A stretch of DNA of 64,000 nucleotides from CAZTTH01 sp964615975 (GTDB lineage: Bacteria > Verrucomicrobiota > Lentisphaeria > JABSQK01 > JAJFLO01): the NCBI GenBank assembly GCA_964615975.1, contig CAZTTH010000017.1:1-64000 (forward strand), written 5' to 3'. How positions within the stretch are numbered: the first letter of the stretch is position 1; each line of letters starts with the position of its first letter. The notes under the pieces are model-generated. The model had not been told where the DNA came from. It saw nothing but the letters and a program-made list of their open reading frames with translations, and did not search any database. Positions 26,200 through 36,900 of this stretch are shown here, piece by piece. Both the position numbers and the translations under genes were made by a program.

Positions 26200-26892
26200 T
26201 CACCGATTACTTTTCATTTTTTTTGCTTTTTGATCGGGATAAACATTATAAAAGAGTTTAGCGATATCATAACTGGCGTTCCATATATGATCACAGATTA
26301 ATGTTGCTCTATGGTTATCTCTATTCGCCAGGGTAGCTAAGAGTTGTTTTGCAAGTTGATCTCTTAATTGCTTTTTAAGTTGCACTTTCAGAGCTGATTT
26401 TTGATCGGGGTAACAATAAAACCTGAGCATCCCTCGCCCTTTATTAATTTTATTCCAATGGTGATTATTGAACTCCAAGCACAACACACCACCCTTTGCA
26501 AGTGTATCGTTGAAGTCTTTATTAAGAAACTGGGCCAATCCTGATAGCATCGGATCATGACCAATGATCATAGCAGATTGATTGCGCTCATCAATCTTTG
26601 ACAAAATATTCAACAAGCCATGAATTGATTGATTATCTTCATATATTGAATCATCAATCATGACATCACTTTCATGATAGTTGAATTTTCTGGCAAATAT
26701 ACTGGCTGTAGCTTTGGCTCTTTTGGCAGGACTTGATATCATGATACCGGGAACAGTACAACACTTGGCTAGTTGATTGGCTATTCTAACCGCATCCTTT
26801 TCGCCTTTTTTGGTTAACTCGCGATCAAAATCGGATTTACCGGTGGTTTGATTTTTTGCTCTGGCATGCCGGACAAGATATAATGTTTTCAT
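26200..26892 (-). CDS. SixA-type histidine phosphatase
   Basis: The protein belongs to the histidine phosphatase superfamily, with the catalytic RHAR at residues 8-11 and GHDP in MIIGHDPMLSGLAQFL, as in SixA, which removes phosphate from phosphohistidine proteins. SixA is about 160 residues; this one has 230. The extra C-terminal ~70 residues are Lys/Gln-rich and basic, and could bind a polyanion. Its ATG overlaps the stop of the ParA gene (TAATG), so the two are translationally coupled. Position in a polyphosphate gene cluster suggests a phosphate-linked role, possibly on polyphosphate itself; this is inferred. Confidence 0.82.
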   Translation of the reverse strand: MKTLYLVRHARAKNQTTGKSDFDRELTKKGEKDAVRIANQLAKCCTVPGIMISSPAKRAKATASIFARKFNYHESDVMIDDSIYEDNQSIHGLLNILSKIDERNQSAMIIGHDPMLSGLAQFLNKDFNDTLAKGGVLCLEFNNHHWNKINKGRGMLRFYCYPDQKSALKVQLKKQLRDQLAKQLLATLANRDNHRATLICDHIWNASYDIAKLFYNVYPDQKAKKMKSNR

Positions 26893-27650
26893 TAGAACGA
26901 AGTAGTGGACGTAGTAAAGGTTAAGATTTCATGCCATAATTTGCGGTAGCTTTCTGATGCCGGAGAACGGGGTGCGCTCACTAGTACCGGTTTTCGATGC
27001 ACCCCCATTTTTTCTATATCAGATAAGTTTCCTATCGCGGTTTGACATACGGGTTGGAAATGTTTTAAGACATACTCCATGGTACTCACATGCATGTTTT
27101 TACGTTTCTCGACCAGCGAAAAAAATGTTATGATACGTGAGCGTTGGTATCCGTTTTTAGCGAAAAATTCCAATAATTTTTCAAATGACCTCAGGGATAA
27201 CGTGGTTGGGATCATTGGAGACAACAAAAAGTCGACAGCCGAAAAGACATTTTCTGAAACAAAAGTCAGATTGGGCGGACAATCAAGAAAGATATAGTCG
27301 TATTCGTTCTTAAAGGGCGCGATAATTTTTTTTAATGTGGATTTCTTTCTCTTGTCTTGATCAAATGAAATATCCAGATTGCGAAAGGAGAAATCCGCGG
27401 GCAACAAATCCAGATTTTCGAAATCCGTCCCCTTGATGCTTTTCTCCAACAGTGAGCCTCCCTTAATAAACGTCTTTTTTCCTTTTTTGATTTTGGGTTT
27501 CACACGCAGATAAAAGGAGGTGGAACTTTGGGGATCCAAATCACAAATCAAGGTACGAGCTCCACTGTTGGCAGCCAGATAGGCTAGATTAACGGTAGAG
27601 GCGGTTTTACCGACACCACCTTTGATGCTATAAAGCGCGTAACTTATCAT
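26892..27650 (-). CDS. ParA/MinD-family ATPase in polyphosphate cluster
   Basis: The 252-residue ATPase has the deviant Walker A motif KGGVGKT at 10-16 with the signature Lys10, a Walker A' region at LICDLDPQ, and a Walker B-like FLDCPPN, as in ParA-type proteins that position cargo on the nucleoid. No ParB-like gene or parS-like repeat cluster adjoins it, so plasmid or chromosome segregation is unlikely from context. It starts 11 bases after the CHAD gene and overlaps sixA by one base. Because CHAD proteins bind polyphosphate granules and ppk1 makes polyphosphate, a role like that of carboxysome-positioning McdA is plausible here but unproven. Confidence 0.85.
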   Translation of the reverse strand: MISYALYSIKGGVGKTASTVNLAYLAANSGARTLICDLDPQSSTSFYLRVKPKIKKGKKTFIKGGSLLEKSIKGTDFENLDLLPADFSFRNLDISFDQDKRKKSTLKKIIAPFKNEYDYIFLDCPPNLTFVSENVFSAVDFLLSPMIPTTLSLRSFEKLLEFFAKNGYQRSRIITFFSLVEKRKNMHVSTMEYVLKHFQPVCQTAIGNLSDIEKMGVHRKPVLVSAPRSPASESYRKLWHEILTFTTSTTSF

Positions 27651-27661
27651 AACTAAATCAA

Positions 27662-29209
27662 CTACTGAGATTTAAATGTCGACTGATATAATTTGCTGGT
27701 TTTGGGAGAGTTGAAATCATGGACAAATCCGGGGAATTCATGCTTGACGAATCTTCTCTCATTTTCTAAGTGTCCCAGTGAACAACCCAAGGCTAATAGA
27801 GTGCGTTTGTTTTTATTATAATTGACTGACCGATAGTCAATATATTCATGAATCAGTTTAATTTGTACCGCAATATCCTGCAACCGTCCTGCGTGATTTT
27901 GAAAATTCTTCAGTTGGGTTAAAATTTTTCGTGTTGCGGATACACCATATAGCGGACTGAATACCTCTATCATATAGCGAAGCTTTTTTAATTCGATCCT
28001 TAATTGATGAAACTTGCTGTCAGTCAATTTGTCATTCAATAATTCACATATCCTTTTTGCCTTTTTATAGCGTTTAAAAATTTGATTACTGACCGGTGAC
28101 AACGGTGGCGAAGGAGAATTTTGCGATTGTGCTTCATCGATTTTATGGAGCTCTAAAAAATCCTCAAATTCTTCGAGTATCGTTAAAAATGTTTTGGCCT
28201 TGAGTATAGCAGTTACTTTTTTCAATTCCACTGCGTGGAGGTCATCAATCCACTTGAAGTATGAGTTCAAATTATGGCTCAGATAGTGGGGAAGATGATG
28301 GTAGTATGTTGACTTGTTAAGCAGGAGGATTTGATAATCCCGCAAGGAGTTGGTTTGCTTCGTCAACTGATTTAACGTCCTTCGCATCTTGTTCACCTTC
28401 TCCAGCGGGTAATGAGATTTAAACTGGCCTAATAAAGAACGAGATCGTCTGATCGCGACCCTGAAATCATGGAGAAATTCGCTATCAATATTTTGGCAAA
28501 TTCCAGGTATGTTTACGCGCATGATACGTAAGTAGTTGTTGAGCGTAATGTGGATAACCTCCCGGAGATTCAAATGGTGAATTGGGGCAGGTTGGCTTAT
28601 CGCTTCATGATCTTTGCCGGGAGAGTTGCCTGCAATATTCAATGCCTGTACATAAATCGTATTATCCGCAACTCTACAGCCATGAGTTTTTAAGATTTCA
28701 ATCAAGCGGTTGCTCTCCTCATCATAGCCCCTGATTTTGACAAGAATCAAATATGAAATTAAGGGCGTGAATTTTCTTTTGGACAAACAAAGTTTGTTAT
28801 CTTCACGTTGCATCCGCGCTACTGTTTTCGCGTAATTGTCAATCAAGCTGTAAGTTGTGGTACTTTGTTTCACTGAAAACAATTGTGATAACGCCCGGAT
28901 TGATACCCATGACAATATTTTTTTTTTCACATACCCCTCAGGAAATTCCGCGACGAATTTGGGCGGCTCTTTTATGAGCGCATTCCCGATGCTTGCATGA
29001 TCCTTCAGGGAGATAAGACGAATTCTATCGCCATCCCAGGTCAATGTTTTATTCTGTTGATTCAGTCTCCAATCAAAAGTGTCGTAATACGCAACATTCG
29101 CTCGCCTGACAGGGTGAGTTTTCACCTTGAACAATGATGAAATAGCGATGATCATTTCCTCCCAGTTTTGCTCAGGAAGAGATGAAAAATAAATCAAATT
29201 ATTGCGCAA
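27662..29209 (-). CDS. CYTH-like/CHAD domain protein (polyphosphate binding)
   Basis: CHAD domains are helical bundles that bind inorganic polyphosphate through conserved basic residues. Here the CHAD part spans ~225-500, with HDFRVAIRRSRSLLGQF and the second repeat HQLRIELKKLRYMIEVF showing the conserved His and Arg/Lys pattern. The N-terminal ~200 residues look like a CYTH (triphosphate tunnel) fold, with YYDTFDWRLNQQNKTL, but the ExExK motif that binds metal and triphosphate is absent, so that part is probably not catalytic. The gene lies 79 bases after ppk1 and 11 before the ParA gene, so all are likely expressed together. A polyphosphate-granule scaffold or adaptor role fits. Confidence 0.87.
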   Translation of the reverse strand: MRNNLIYFSSLPEQNWEEMIIAISSLFKVKTHPVRRANVAYYDTFDWRLNQQNKTLTWDGDRIRLISLKDHASIGNALIKEPPKFVAEFPEGYVKKKILSWVSIRALSQLFSVKQSTTTYSLIDNYAKTVARMQREDNKLCLSKRKFTPLISYLILVKIRGYDEESNRLIEILKTHGCRVADNTIYVQALNIAGNSPGKDHEAISQPAPIHHLNLREVIHITLNNYLRIMRVNIPGICQNIDSEFLHDFRVAIRRSRSLLGQFKSHYPLEKVNKMRRTLNQLTKQTNSLRDYQILLLNKSTYYHHLPHYLSHNLNSYFKWIDDLHAVELKKVTAILKAKTFLTILEEFEDFLELHKIDEAQSQNSPSPPLSPVSNQIFKRYKKAKRICELLNDKLTDSKFHQLRIELKKLRYMIEVFSPLYGVSATRKILTQLKNFQNHAGRLQDIAVQIKLIHEYIDYRSVNYNKNKRTLLALGCSLGHLENERRFVKHEFPGFVHDFNSPKTSKLYQSTFKSQ

Positions 29210-29288
29210 TTAGATCATCCTTTTTCTTCACTTGAGAATTTATTCAGGATGCTGGCAAGAATAAGAAAGCATGGCATTGATTTCTGAC

Positions 29289-31676
29289 TCATTCCTTATA
29301 GCCAGCCCAAAATTCCTTCTTCGACTTTCCCCGGGATTTCAACCATTTTACCTTGCCGGCAGCCTTCTTGCGTTTTTCCGCCAGGTCAATTAAATATTCC
29401 TGACTGCTCCGTTCAAGTTTATCTTTAAAGTGGGATTTCCGGATATAACTGCCGTCATACAGCATTTCCCAGGCGCTGTAACGATCATTGAATTGAATGT
29501 CCAGGATTTGTCGTAATTCTTTTTTAAGCGCCGGATCCTCGATTGGCGCTAAAACCTCGATCCTGAAATTGAGATTGCGGCGCATGAGATCGGCTGATCC
29601 GATGTAATATTCATCATTGCCGCCATTACGAAAATAAAACACCCGCGCATGTTCCAAAAACCGGCCGATAATACTCGTAACTCTGAGATTATCCGACAAG
29701 CCGGGAACCCCAGGGCGAATCCTGCAGGTGCCGCGCACAATCAAATCAATTTTTACCCCGGCTTGAGACGCCCGGTAAAGAGCTTCGGTAATATCCTGAT
29801 CGTCGAGGGAATTAAACTTCATCTGTATTTGACCGGGTGATTCTGGTGAATGAAGCTTGATTTCACGCTCAATTTTGGCATGAATTTCTTTTTTCATATA
29901 GGCTGGAGCGACAATGAGTTTTTTATATTTTCGCTGCGCGGTCTGGCCAGTGGTCAGGAAGTTGAATAATTCAGTCAAATCGCGACCGATATCAGGATCA
30001 CAGGTGAGCAATCCAAAATCAGTATACATGCGGGCAGTCCCGGCATGATAATTACCGGTGCCGAAATGGCAGTAGGTGCGTAATCCATCAAAATCTTTTC
30101 GCACAACCAAGATCGCCTTGACGTGGGTTTTAAGACCAATCACGCCATAGGTTACATGGATTCCCATTTCCTCCAGTTTATTGGCCCAGAGAATATTTGC
30201 TTCTTCATCAAATCGTGCCTTCAATTCCACAACAACTGCCACCTGCTTTTGGTTTTGAATGGCCTGACTCAGATATGAAATGACCTTGGTGTCGCCTGAG
30301 GTGCGATAGAGAGTCATCTTAATCGCGCGAACCTTGGGATCATCAGCAGCCTCCTTAAGGAATCGTTCAACCGAACTCGTAAACGATTCATAGGGATGAT
30401 AGAGCAAAATCGACCCTTCTTCTCGCAGAGAATAAAAGATATTGCTTTCACCTTTTAGTCGTGGCGGATCAATGGGATGAAAGGGACGATATTTTAATTC
30501 TGGACGATGTAAATTGGCAAATTCCATCAAATCACGCTTGCCAATCATGCCTTCGATTTCAAAGACATCATCGTTTTGGTTTAGTCCCAACTGATTGCTG
30601 AGCATGCCAAGATGCATCGGATTCATTCCCTTTAATACCTGTAATCGAACCAGAGGCGCGAACTTGCGATCCTTTAATTCTGTTTCAATTAATTCGAGCA
30701 AATCATCCGCTTGTTCCTCGTCCTTTTCGGTATTGGCATTGCGGGTGACTCGGAATAATTCACAAGAGACAATTTCTACGGATGGAAATAATAAATCGAG
30801 GTTATTTTCTATGATGTCTTCGATCATGACAAAACGATTATTTTGTGCATCGACCGAAATGAATCGGTGTGTATCATTGCCGACTGGAACCTTGATGCGG
30901 GCTAACGATAGTTCATCCGCTGTGGCGATACGTATGGATACCAAAAGATTTAGAGAGAGATTGGATATGAAGGGGAATGGATGCGCTGGACCAAGACCTT
31001 GCGGCGTGATTAACGGGAAAATATTCTTGATAAAATAGTCGCGCATCAGACTCTTATCATTGCGGTTAAGCTCCTGATATTTTAATAGTTGAATCCCTTC
31101 GCCTTGAAGCAATTTGATCAAGTGCGGAAATATGGTGGTCATGTCTTTTTCAAAATCACGAATCGCGATGTAACATTCATTCAATTGTTCGTGGGGAGTT
31201 CGGCCATCAATACTACGATCAAGTATTTTGGCTTCAGTCAATCCTTTCAAACCCCCAATTCTTTTCATAAAAAATTCATCGATATTATAAGCAGCTATCG
31301 CGATAAATTTCAGCCGTTCCAGCAGGGGATTTTTTTCGTTTTCAGCTTCATAGAGAACCCGCCGATTGAAGTTTAACCAGGTTAATTCACGATTAAGATA
31401 AAGATTCGCTTTGGATAACACCCATTTATGATCTTCTGTCATTTCCTGTTCCACCCGGTTATCAACCCCCATATCGATTCGAATCTGAGTGGTTGATTTA
31501 TCCCGATCTACTTCAGTGTGAACTTTAGGAATTGAGGACGAAGATGCGGAATTGTCGGTGGCGTTGAGATTTTTTGATACGCGATCAAGCCTGCCGTTTT
31601 CTCCACTCTTATCGATGGGCTCATTCATTAATGTGATGGCGCTAGTGTCATTAGATTTATTCATTATTATTTGCAT
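29289..31676 (-). CDS. ppk1: Polyphosphate kinase 1
   Basis: Ppk1 reversibly polymerises the gamma phosphate of ATP into polyphosphate. The conserved start LYLNRELTWLNFNRRVL is present but preceded by ~90 residues of charged, Ser/Asp-rich sequence that Ppk1 proteins usually lack. ATP- and phosphate-site motifs are intact: ARFDEEANILWANKLEEMG, VIGLKTHVKAILVVR, and CHFGTGNYHAGTARMYTDFG, whose His is the phosphorylated residue. The C-terminal part (DLIVRGTCRIRPG, GRFLEHARVFYF, GSADLMRRNLNFRIEV) is complete. At 795 residues it is long because of the N-terminal extension. It heads the minus-strand polyphosphate cluster. Confidence 0.95.
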   Translation of the reverse strand: MQIIMNKSNDTSAITLMNEPIDKSGENGRLDRVSKNLNATDNSASSSSIPKVHTEVDRDKSTTQIRIDMGVDNRVEQEMTEDHKWVLSKANLYLNRELTWLNFNRRVLYEAENEKNPLLERLKFIAIAAYNIDEFFMKRIGGLKGLTEAKILDRSIDGRTPHEQLNECYIAIRDFEKDMTTIFPHLIKLLQGEGIQLLKYQELNRNDKSLMRDYFIKNIFPLITPQGLGPAHPFPFISNLSLNLLVSIRIATADELSLARIKVPVGNDTHRFISVDAQNNRFVMIEDIIENNLDLLFPSVEIVSCELFRVTRNANTEKDEEQADDLLELIETELKDRKFAPLVRLQVLKGMNPMHLGMLSNQLGLNQNDDVFEIEGMIGKRDLMEFANLHRPELKYRPFHPIDPPRLKGESNIFYSLREEGSILLYHPYESFTSSVERFLKEAADDPKVRAIKMTLYRTSGDTKVISYLSQAIQNQKQVAVVVELKARFDEEANILWANKLEEMGIHVTYGVIGLKTHVKAILVVRKDFDGLRTYCHFGTGNYHAGTARMYTDFGLLTCDPDIGRDLTELFNFLTTGQTAQRKYKKLIVAPAYMKKEIHAKIEREIKLHSPESPGQIQMKFNSLDDQDITEALYRASQAGVKIDLIVRGTCRIRPGVPGLSDNLRVTSIIGRFLEHARVFYFRNGGNDEYYIGSADLMRRNLNFRIEVLAPIEDPALKKELRQILDIQFNDRYSAWEMLYDGSYIRKSHFKDKLERSSQEYLIDLAEKRKKAAGKVKWLKSRGKSKKEFWAGYKE

Positions 31677-32043
31677 TATTTTTCGTGAAATTTCTAGTGA
31701 ATTGATCCAGTCAGTTCACTGAATTATTAAAATGATTGATTTTATAATTAGGATTGGAATAGTTAAAAGGAATATTTTTCGCTATTACTAATACATGGTT
31801 TGAATTTTTCATTAAACCAAACCCTCTAACGAATCATCATTATGATATTCGTTTACTTAGGAGTATTTTCCAATATTGGATGATTTATTATTGTTATAGC
31901 AAGCGCGATACCAAAATCCAAATTTGCCATATGAAAGAACTATTTCAGTTTTAATATTTTGTTGCCATTAGGTTCATGAATCGTAACCATGATAAGTTAA
32001 CGCACATCGTAACAATATAGAATGAAGAGGATTAAGTATTAAA
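31677..32043. promoter_or_regulatory. AT-rich divergent intergenic region
   Basis: This 367-base, strongly AT-rich stretch separates ppk1 (leftward) from the exported coiled-coil gene (rightward) and must hold promoters for both. A TATAAA on the minus strand (around 31740) and a TATAGA on the plus strand (around 32016) are possible -10 elements without convincing -35 partners. A short inverted repeat TCAGT-TC-ACTGA lies at 31711-31722. No Pho-box or gene was recognised. Confidence 0.35.
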
Positions 32044-33990
32044 ATGAAACATCGCGAACTTCACCCCATGATTCGTTCAAGATACCTCGTAACTGGAATT
32101 TCGTTATTTATTATTTTTAGTATTTCGCTTGGTATGACCTTTGTTTCTGTCGCTCAAGCCCCCGACACGGCTTGGATTACGCAAATGGAGAAAATCATCG
32201 CGGATAATGACCGGCAAATTCAACAGTTAAATCTGTTGTTAGATAAATTGCAGAAAGATTATGAAATAGCCCAAATTAATACCCAGCAGGCTTTGCAGCA
32301 AGCTTTGCAGAATGATGCTGATGGAGCCACCTTGAAGCGTTATTTGCATGCGGATAGAGAAAAAAAGAAATCCAGTGAAAAAATATTGCAGATAAAAGAT
32401 GAATTAACGAATAATATTCGGAGGAATCTTGAGTTTAAACAAATTTTCAGCGATGGCATTGCCGCAATTCAGGAATTAAAAGAAGAACAGGAATTACGCT
32501 CAAAGGAGTTGGACGCCAAGATAAATGCATTCATTGAGCGCGAAAAAATCAAAGAAGAAAAAAGGAATTATGCCGATCGCCAAAAAATAGCCACACTACA
32601 ATCCCAGGTCAGCTCGCAAATGAATAGAATCATAGCTGCGTCTGACAAAATTGCAAAAGTCAACAAGGAAGATCGGGAATCAGATGTAATTAATTTAGAT
32701 CAGGTAATTCCACGTAAACCGCTCCAGAAAGAAGGAGATAAAATATCTTCAGACGAGTTAATTCCTCCCCAAGAATCATCGTCAACTTCACTGACCGCTA
32801 TCGGTGTAAGCGAAACTGGTTCTACCCAACAAACGAGTGAAGAACAAGATGGAATAAAATCGCGTAAATTTTTTGGCGTTGGGATTTTTAATAACATTTT
32901 TCGTATGCTGTTTCCCAAACGCAAATCCGATACCCCGGAAAGCAATACCGCAGGGATAACCGCTTCCCCCAAAGAAATAAAAAATGTAACGATTGATAAG
33001 CATCCTACACCATCGGAATCGGATCGTATTAGTTCGGAGCCTGATCCTACCCCGGTTCATGTATCACTGAAGCCCAATGACGCTCATGGCATTGATGAAA
33101 GTGATATCGACAGCTCCCATTCTGTTCCAGCTTCAGTTCCAGTATCAACGGATGTTTCAACTCCACCGGAATCCCTATCCAATATAAACTTGAATTTGCA
33201 ACACCGTAAGGCTGATGAGTCCTTACACATTGAATCGGGAAAACTCACCCAGAGTGAATCTGAGGGTGTTTCCCCTGCGAAATTCATTTCTCAACCGGAA
33301 CCTAAAACAGTGCCGGTTGAGACCGCTTTGGTAAAACCAACCACACTGTCAGAAATCTTTAATATTACTCCGAAAGCAATTGAAATGCCCAAAGAAAAAG
33401 CCCTTAAAACCCCAGCTCCAGGATCTTCAACCGCAATCGAAGGCTTGTTAATCGATGATTTTGAATCGCGATCCGGGATTAATAAGTTAGGGAATCGAAC
33501 CAATACCTTTGAAAGATCTCCCTCATTAATACTTTATTATTATCCGATGGATGTGGTAGAAGACCAAGAAACCGATGTGTTGAAATTAACCTATGATAAA
33601 CAGAATAGTGGCGGCCCCAACAATCGAGGGGGTTGGTGTGGATATTATACCATGCTGAAGAATGAAACCACCGGGGAATATCTGGATGGCACAAAGTATC
33701 AATATTTAACATTTTGGACGCGAGGTGAAAGCGGAACCGAGAATTTTGTCATCGGACTAGCGGATAAACGCTGGGAAAGTTTGGATGATTCCTTCAAATC
33801 AGGAAAAATCACATCATATACAGATGACACCAGCTTGGGCACCAAATGGAAAAAAATAAAAATCCCGCTAAGCGTATTTTCCGTCAATTTTTCCAATTTA
33901 GCCGTGCTTGCAATCAGCTTCGAATCAGTCTGTTTCATTGAGGGTGGCGGCCGTGGCAGTGTCTTTATCGATCACCTTAAATTTGAATGA
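32044..33990 (+). CDS. Exported coiled-coil protein with C-terminal carbohydrate-binding-like domain
   Basis: The 648-residue protein has a signal peptide or anchor (core LVTGISLFIIFSISLG, probable cleavage at AQA-PD). Residues ~38-220 are a long Gln/Glu/Lys-rich coiled coil. Residues ~220-460 are a low-complexity Ser/Pro/Glu linker. The last ~180 residues form a compact domain starting IDDFESRSGINKLGN and ending VFIDHLKFE, with GWCGYYTML, YLTFWTRGES and WKKIKIPLSVFS; this pattern is like jelly-roll CIA30/CBM11-type ligand-binding domains. It may tether a glycan-binding head to the envelope. The gene converges with the kinase gene and overlaps its end by 19 bases. No precise family was recognised. 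Confidence 0.65.
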   Translation: MKHRELHPMIRSRYLVTGISLFIIFSISLGMTFVSVAQAPDTAWITQMEKIIADNDRQIQQLNLLLDKLQKDYEIAQINTQQALQQALQNDADGATLKRYLHADREKKKSSEKILQIKDELTNNIRRNLEFKQIFSDGIAAIQELKEEQELRSKELDAKINAFIEREKIKEEKRNYADRQKIATLQSQVSSQMNRIIAASDKIAKVNKEDRESDVINLDQVIPRKPLQKEGDKISSDELIPPQESSSTSLTAIGVSETGSTQQTSEEQDGIKSRKFFGVGIFNNIFRMLFPKRKSDTPESNTAGITASPKEIKNVTIDKHPTPSESDRISSEPDPTPVHVSLKPNDAHGIDESDIDSSHSVPASVPVSTDVSTPPESLSNINLNLQHRKADESLHIESGKLTQSESEGVSPAKFISQPEPKTVPVETALVKPTTLSEIFNITPKAIEMPKEKALKTPAPGSSTAIEGLLIDDFESRSGINKLGNRTNTFERSPSLILYYYPMDVVEDQETDVLKLTYDKQNSGGPNNRGGWCGYYTMLKNETTGEYLDGTKYQYLTFWTRGESGTENFVIGLADKRWESLDDSFKSGKITSYTDDTSLGTKWKKIKIPLSVFSVNFSNLAVLAISFESVCFIEGGGRGSVFIDHLKFE

Positions 33991-36900
33991 GATTTGTTAA
34001 AATTTGCGAATGGAGTCGCAAATCGTTTTCCGTTTTCACTGCACAGCCATCGGGCCCAATGAATCTGTAAGTCGCTCCCCTGCTTTTTTTCAATTTTAGC
34101 GATGATATCCGAACGTTTACCTTGATTCATTCTTTCCAGGGTGCTTTGTTCAGTTATCCTCAAACCCGCAAAAACTTCGGCAAAATCACATAACCAGGCA
34201 GAATCCGTATCAACTCCCAAACCCATGTCCCAGATTTTAACCCGATGATCATTTGAACAGGTCAATACTTGCGTCCCATCGTGATTAAAAAAGATCTCTG
34301 TTATTTGATCATTATGACGAAGTGGCAGGGTTAATGGTTGACCAGTGCGTATATCCCAAAGTTGTACCATCCCCGTATGGGTGCCCGTGGCGATGGCTTC
34401 CCCTGTTGGATTGAAGGTAATGACATCAACGATATCGTCGAGCTGCAATGGATTGCCAATGATCGTGCCCTGATCCGTTTGCCAGATTTTCACCTTGTGA
34501 TCGGTCGATGCTGTAGCGATCAAATTACCTGCCGCTGAAAACACGGCTGCCGATAAGGGTTCATCATGTTCCAGAGAACGTGGCGATATTGGATCTGAAG
34601 TTAGCGGCCATAGACGCGCATGATTATCACCACAACCGGTGACTAAATGTTTACCATCCGGACTGAATGACATGAATTTTATCGCTAAGGGATGAATCAG
34701 CGGAGAATACTTCATTGTTTGATTGTTCAAATCCCATATTTTTACGGATTTATCCCATGATCCGGTAGCCAAATATTGGCTGTCGCCACTAAAAGCAATT
34801 GCGGTAATTTGATCTTCATGATTGATGATGATGGGGGATTCACGACGGGATTTCATCTTCCATAATTTAACCGTGTGTTGATTGCCACTAGTAGCCAACC
34901 ATTCACCATTCGGACTGACGGCGGCAATTCTCATACCGGGATGATGAATAAAATTCTGAGTAGCAGGGGCTCCAGTTTTGGCATCAATTAGTTCAAGATC
35001 ATTGCCATCAGCACTGAGAACAGCGAGGATGAATTTATTGTTTTGCTTGAGAATTGTTAATGGCTTGTAGGGATGATTTATGGTTGGTTTCAAACCCAAG
35101 TGCAAGGGGATTTCCCAAATGGTCGTAATTCCACTTGCCAATCCGGTAATCAATTGATCGTCATGGCTGCCAAAAGCCAAATAGTTGATCGTCTGGGATT
35201 GTGACAACTGCGCCACCTGTGAGGCGTAGTTTGGTAATTCCCAGATCAATACATCACCATGGTTGCTGCATGCAGCAAGGCGGTTCCCATCAGCGTGTAA
35301 TGATAATAAGTTTACGCTCTCCCATGGAGTGATGATATTATGCTCCAAGGTGCCATGAGGAAGCGTAAATGAGCTGATATTGCGGTCATAAGCGATGATC
35401 AATTTTGTTTCATCTGAACTGATAACCGCAGAACTGATATTCCCTTGATAATTAGGGTGGGTAAAAAGCAATTTTCCATGCGGTATATCCCATAAATAAA
35501 CTGACCTCATTTCTGTAAATGTATAGAGTAAATTTGCTTGTGGACTCAGGACAACAAATTGTATCGCACTGTCATGGAGAAATGCATCGGCGATAGGTAA
35601 CCTTTTTTTCAAATCCCATACCGCCACTGTGTTTTGGGAAGCAACAGCAATTTTTGTCCCACTGGAATCAAATGAAATTGCATCGACGAAACTCTTGAAA
35701 CTCACAGGAGCCATCAAGATATTACCGCTTTCAATATCCCACAAATGCGCTTCGTTGTACAAGTTCACAGTCACTGCCTGGCTTAAGTCATCGATTAAAC
35801 GTCCGCGATAAATTCTCGCATCCATGACGAGATACTTCTCTTCTATCACCCGGGATAGACTCGGATCAAACCATAATATTTTCCCGTCTTGATTAAAAAT
35901 AACACATTGGGTGGAAGTATCTCGCATCTGACTATCAAGAATATAACCGGCGTAAAATTCATTCATCAATTTGGGAAATCCGTGCCATGTCAGAGTGGAA
36001 AACAACAGGTATAATACTGATTGATTATTAGGGTTATTGCGGAGCGAACGACTGAGATAAGCGACTGCCTCCGCTTTTTTTCCCTTTTTCAGCAATTGTT
36101 CTGCCAGTATAAAATCATTCAAACTCAAGGTATCCTTGACCTTGTCCAATGCCTGGGTCGCCAAAGCTTCCGCATTCTGAGCTCTTGCCAACGCATCTTG
36201 AGTAATTATTTGTGCTTGTCGTGTTTCCTGTTGCGCCTTGATCTGCTTATCCAGGGCAATTTGCACCTGCTGTTTCGCCTCCATGGCTTTTTCCTTTTCA
36301 TTGATGGCATTGGTTATGCCAATGAAAAGTGCTGCGGAGAGAAGTGATAGGATAATCAGGATAATCACGATGATTTTACCAGCGGTTTTTCGGCGGCGCA
36401 TTGCTTGTTGCGAACGAAATTCTGATTCCATTCGTTGGCGTCGCACGGTAATTTGACGAAGATTCTTCGCTAATTCTATGGCGCTGGAGAATCGTTGGCT
36501 ATCTTCACTTGAAAAACAGCCTTTCAAATCTTCCTGTAATAACGGGTCCGGAACTAATTTATGCCAATCCGTGGTTAATGGTTTTGTCATATCCCCGATA
36601 ATCAACTGATATAAGACTATTCCCAAAGAGTAGAGATCGGAGCTGATGGATGCCCGTTCTCCAGCTAACAGTGCTGGCGACATGTACATTGGTGTTCCAG
36701 TTAATGAGCCTTGTCCTTCGGAAACAATCCCATGGGATAAGCCAAGAGAGGTTAAATCATGAATGATCTCTTTTGAAAGAACCTGACCGATGCCAAAATC
36801 AGTTAATTTTATCTTGATATTGGTTCGATCAATAGGATCATCCTGAATCAGGATATTAGAAGGTTTAATATCGCGATGAATGATACCGGCGTTATGCGCG

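Noticed and set aside
33972..35900. Repeated DNA stretches that might be tandem repeats or an array
   Set aside because: They are the coding repeats of WD40 units, similar at protein level only, with no constant repeat or spacer length; not a CRISPR array.
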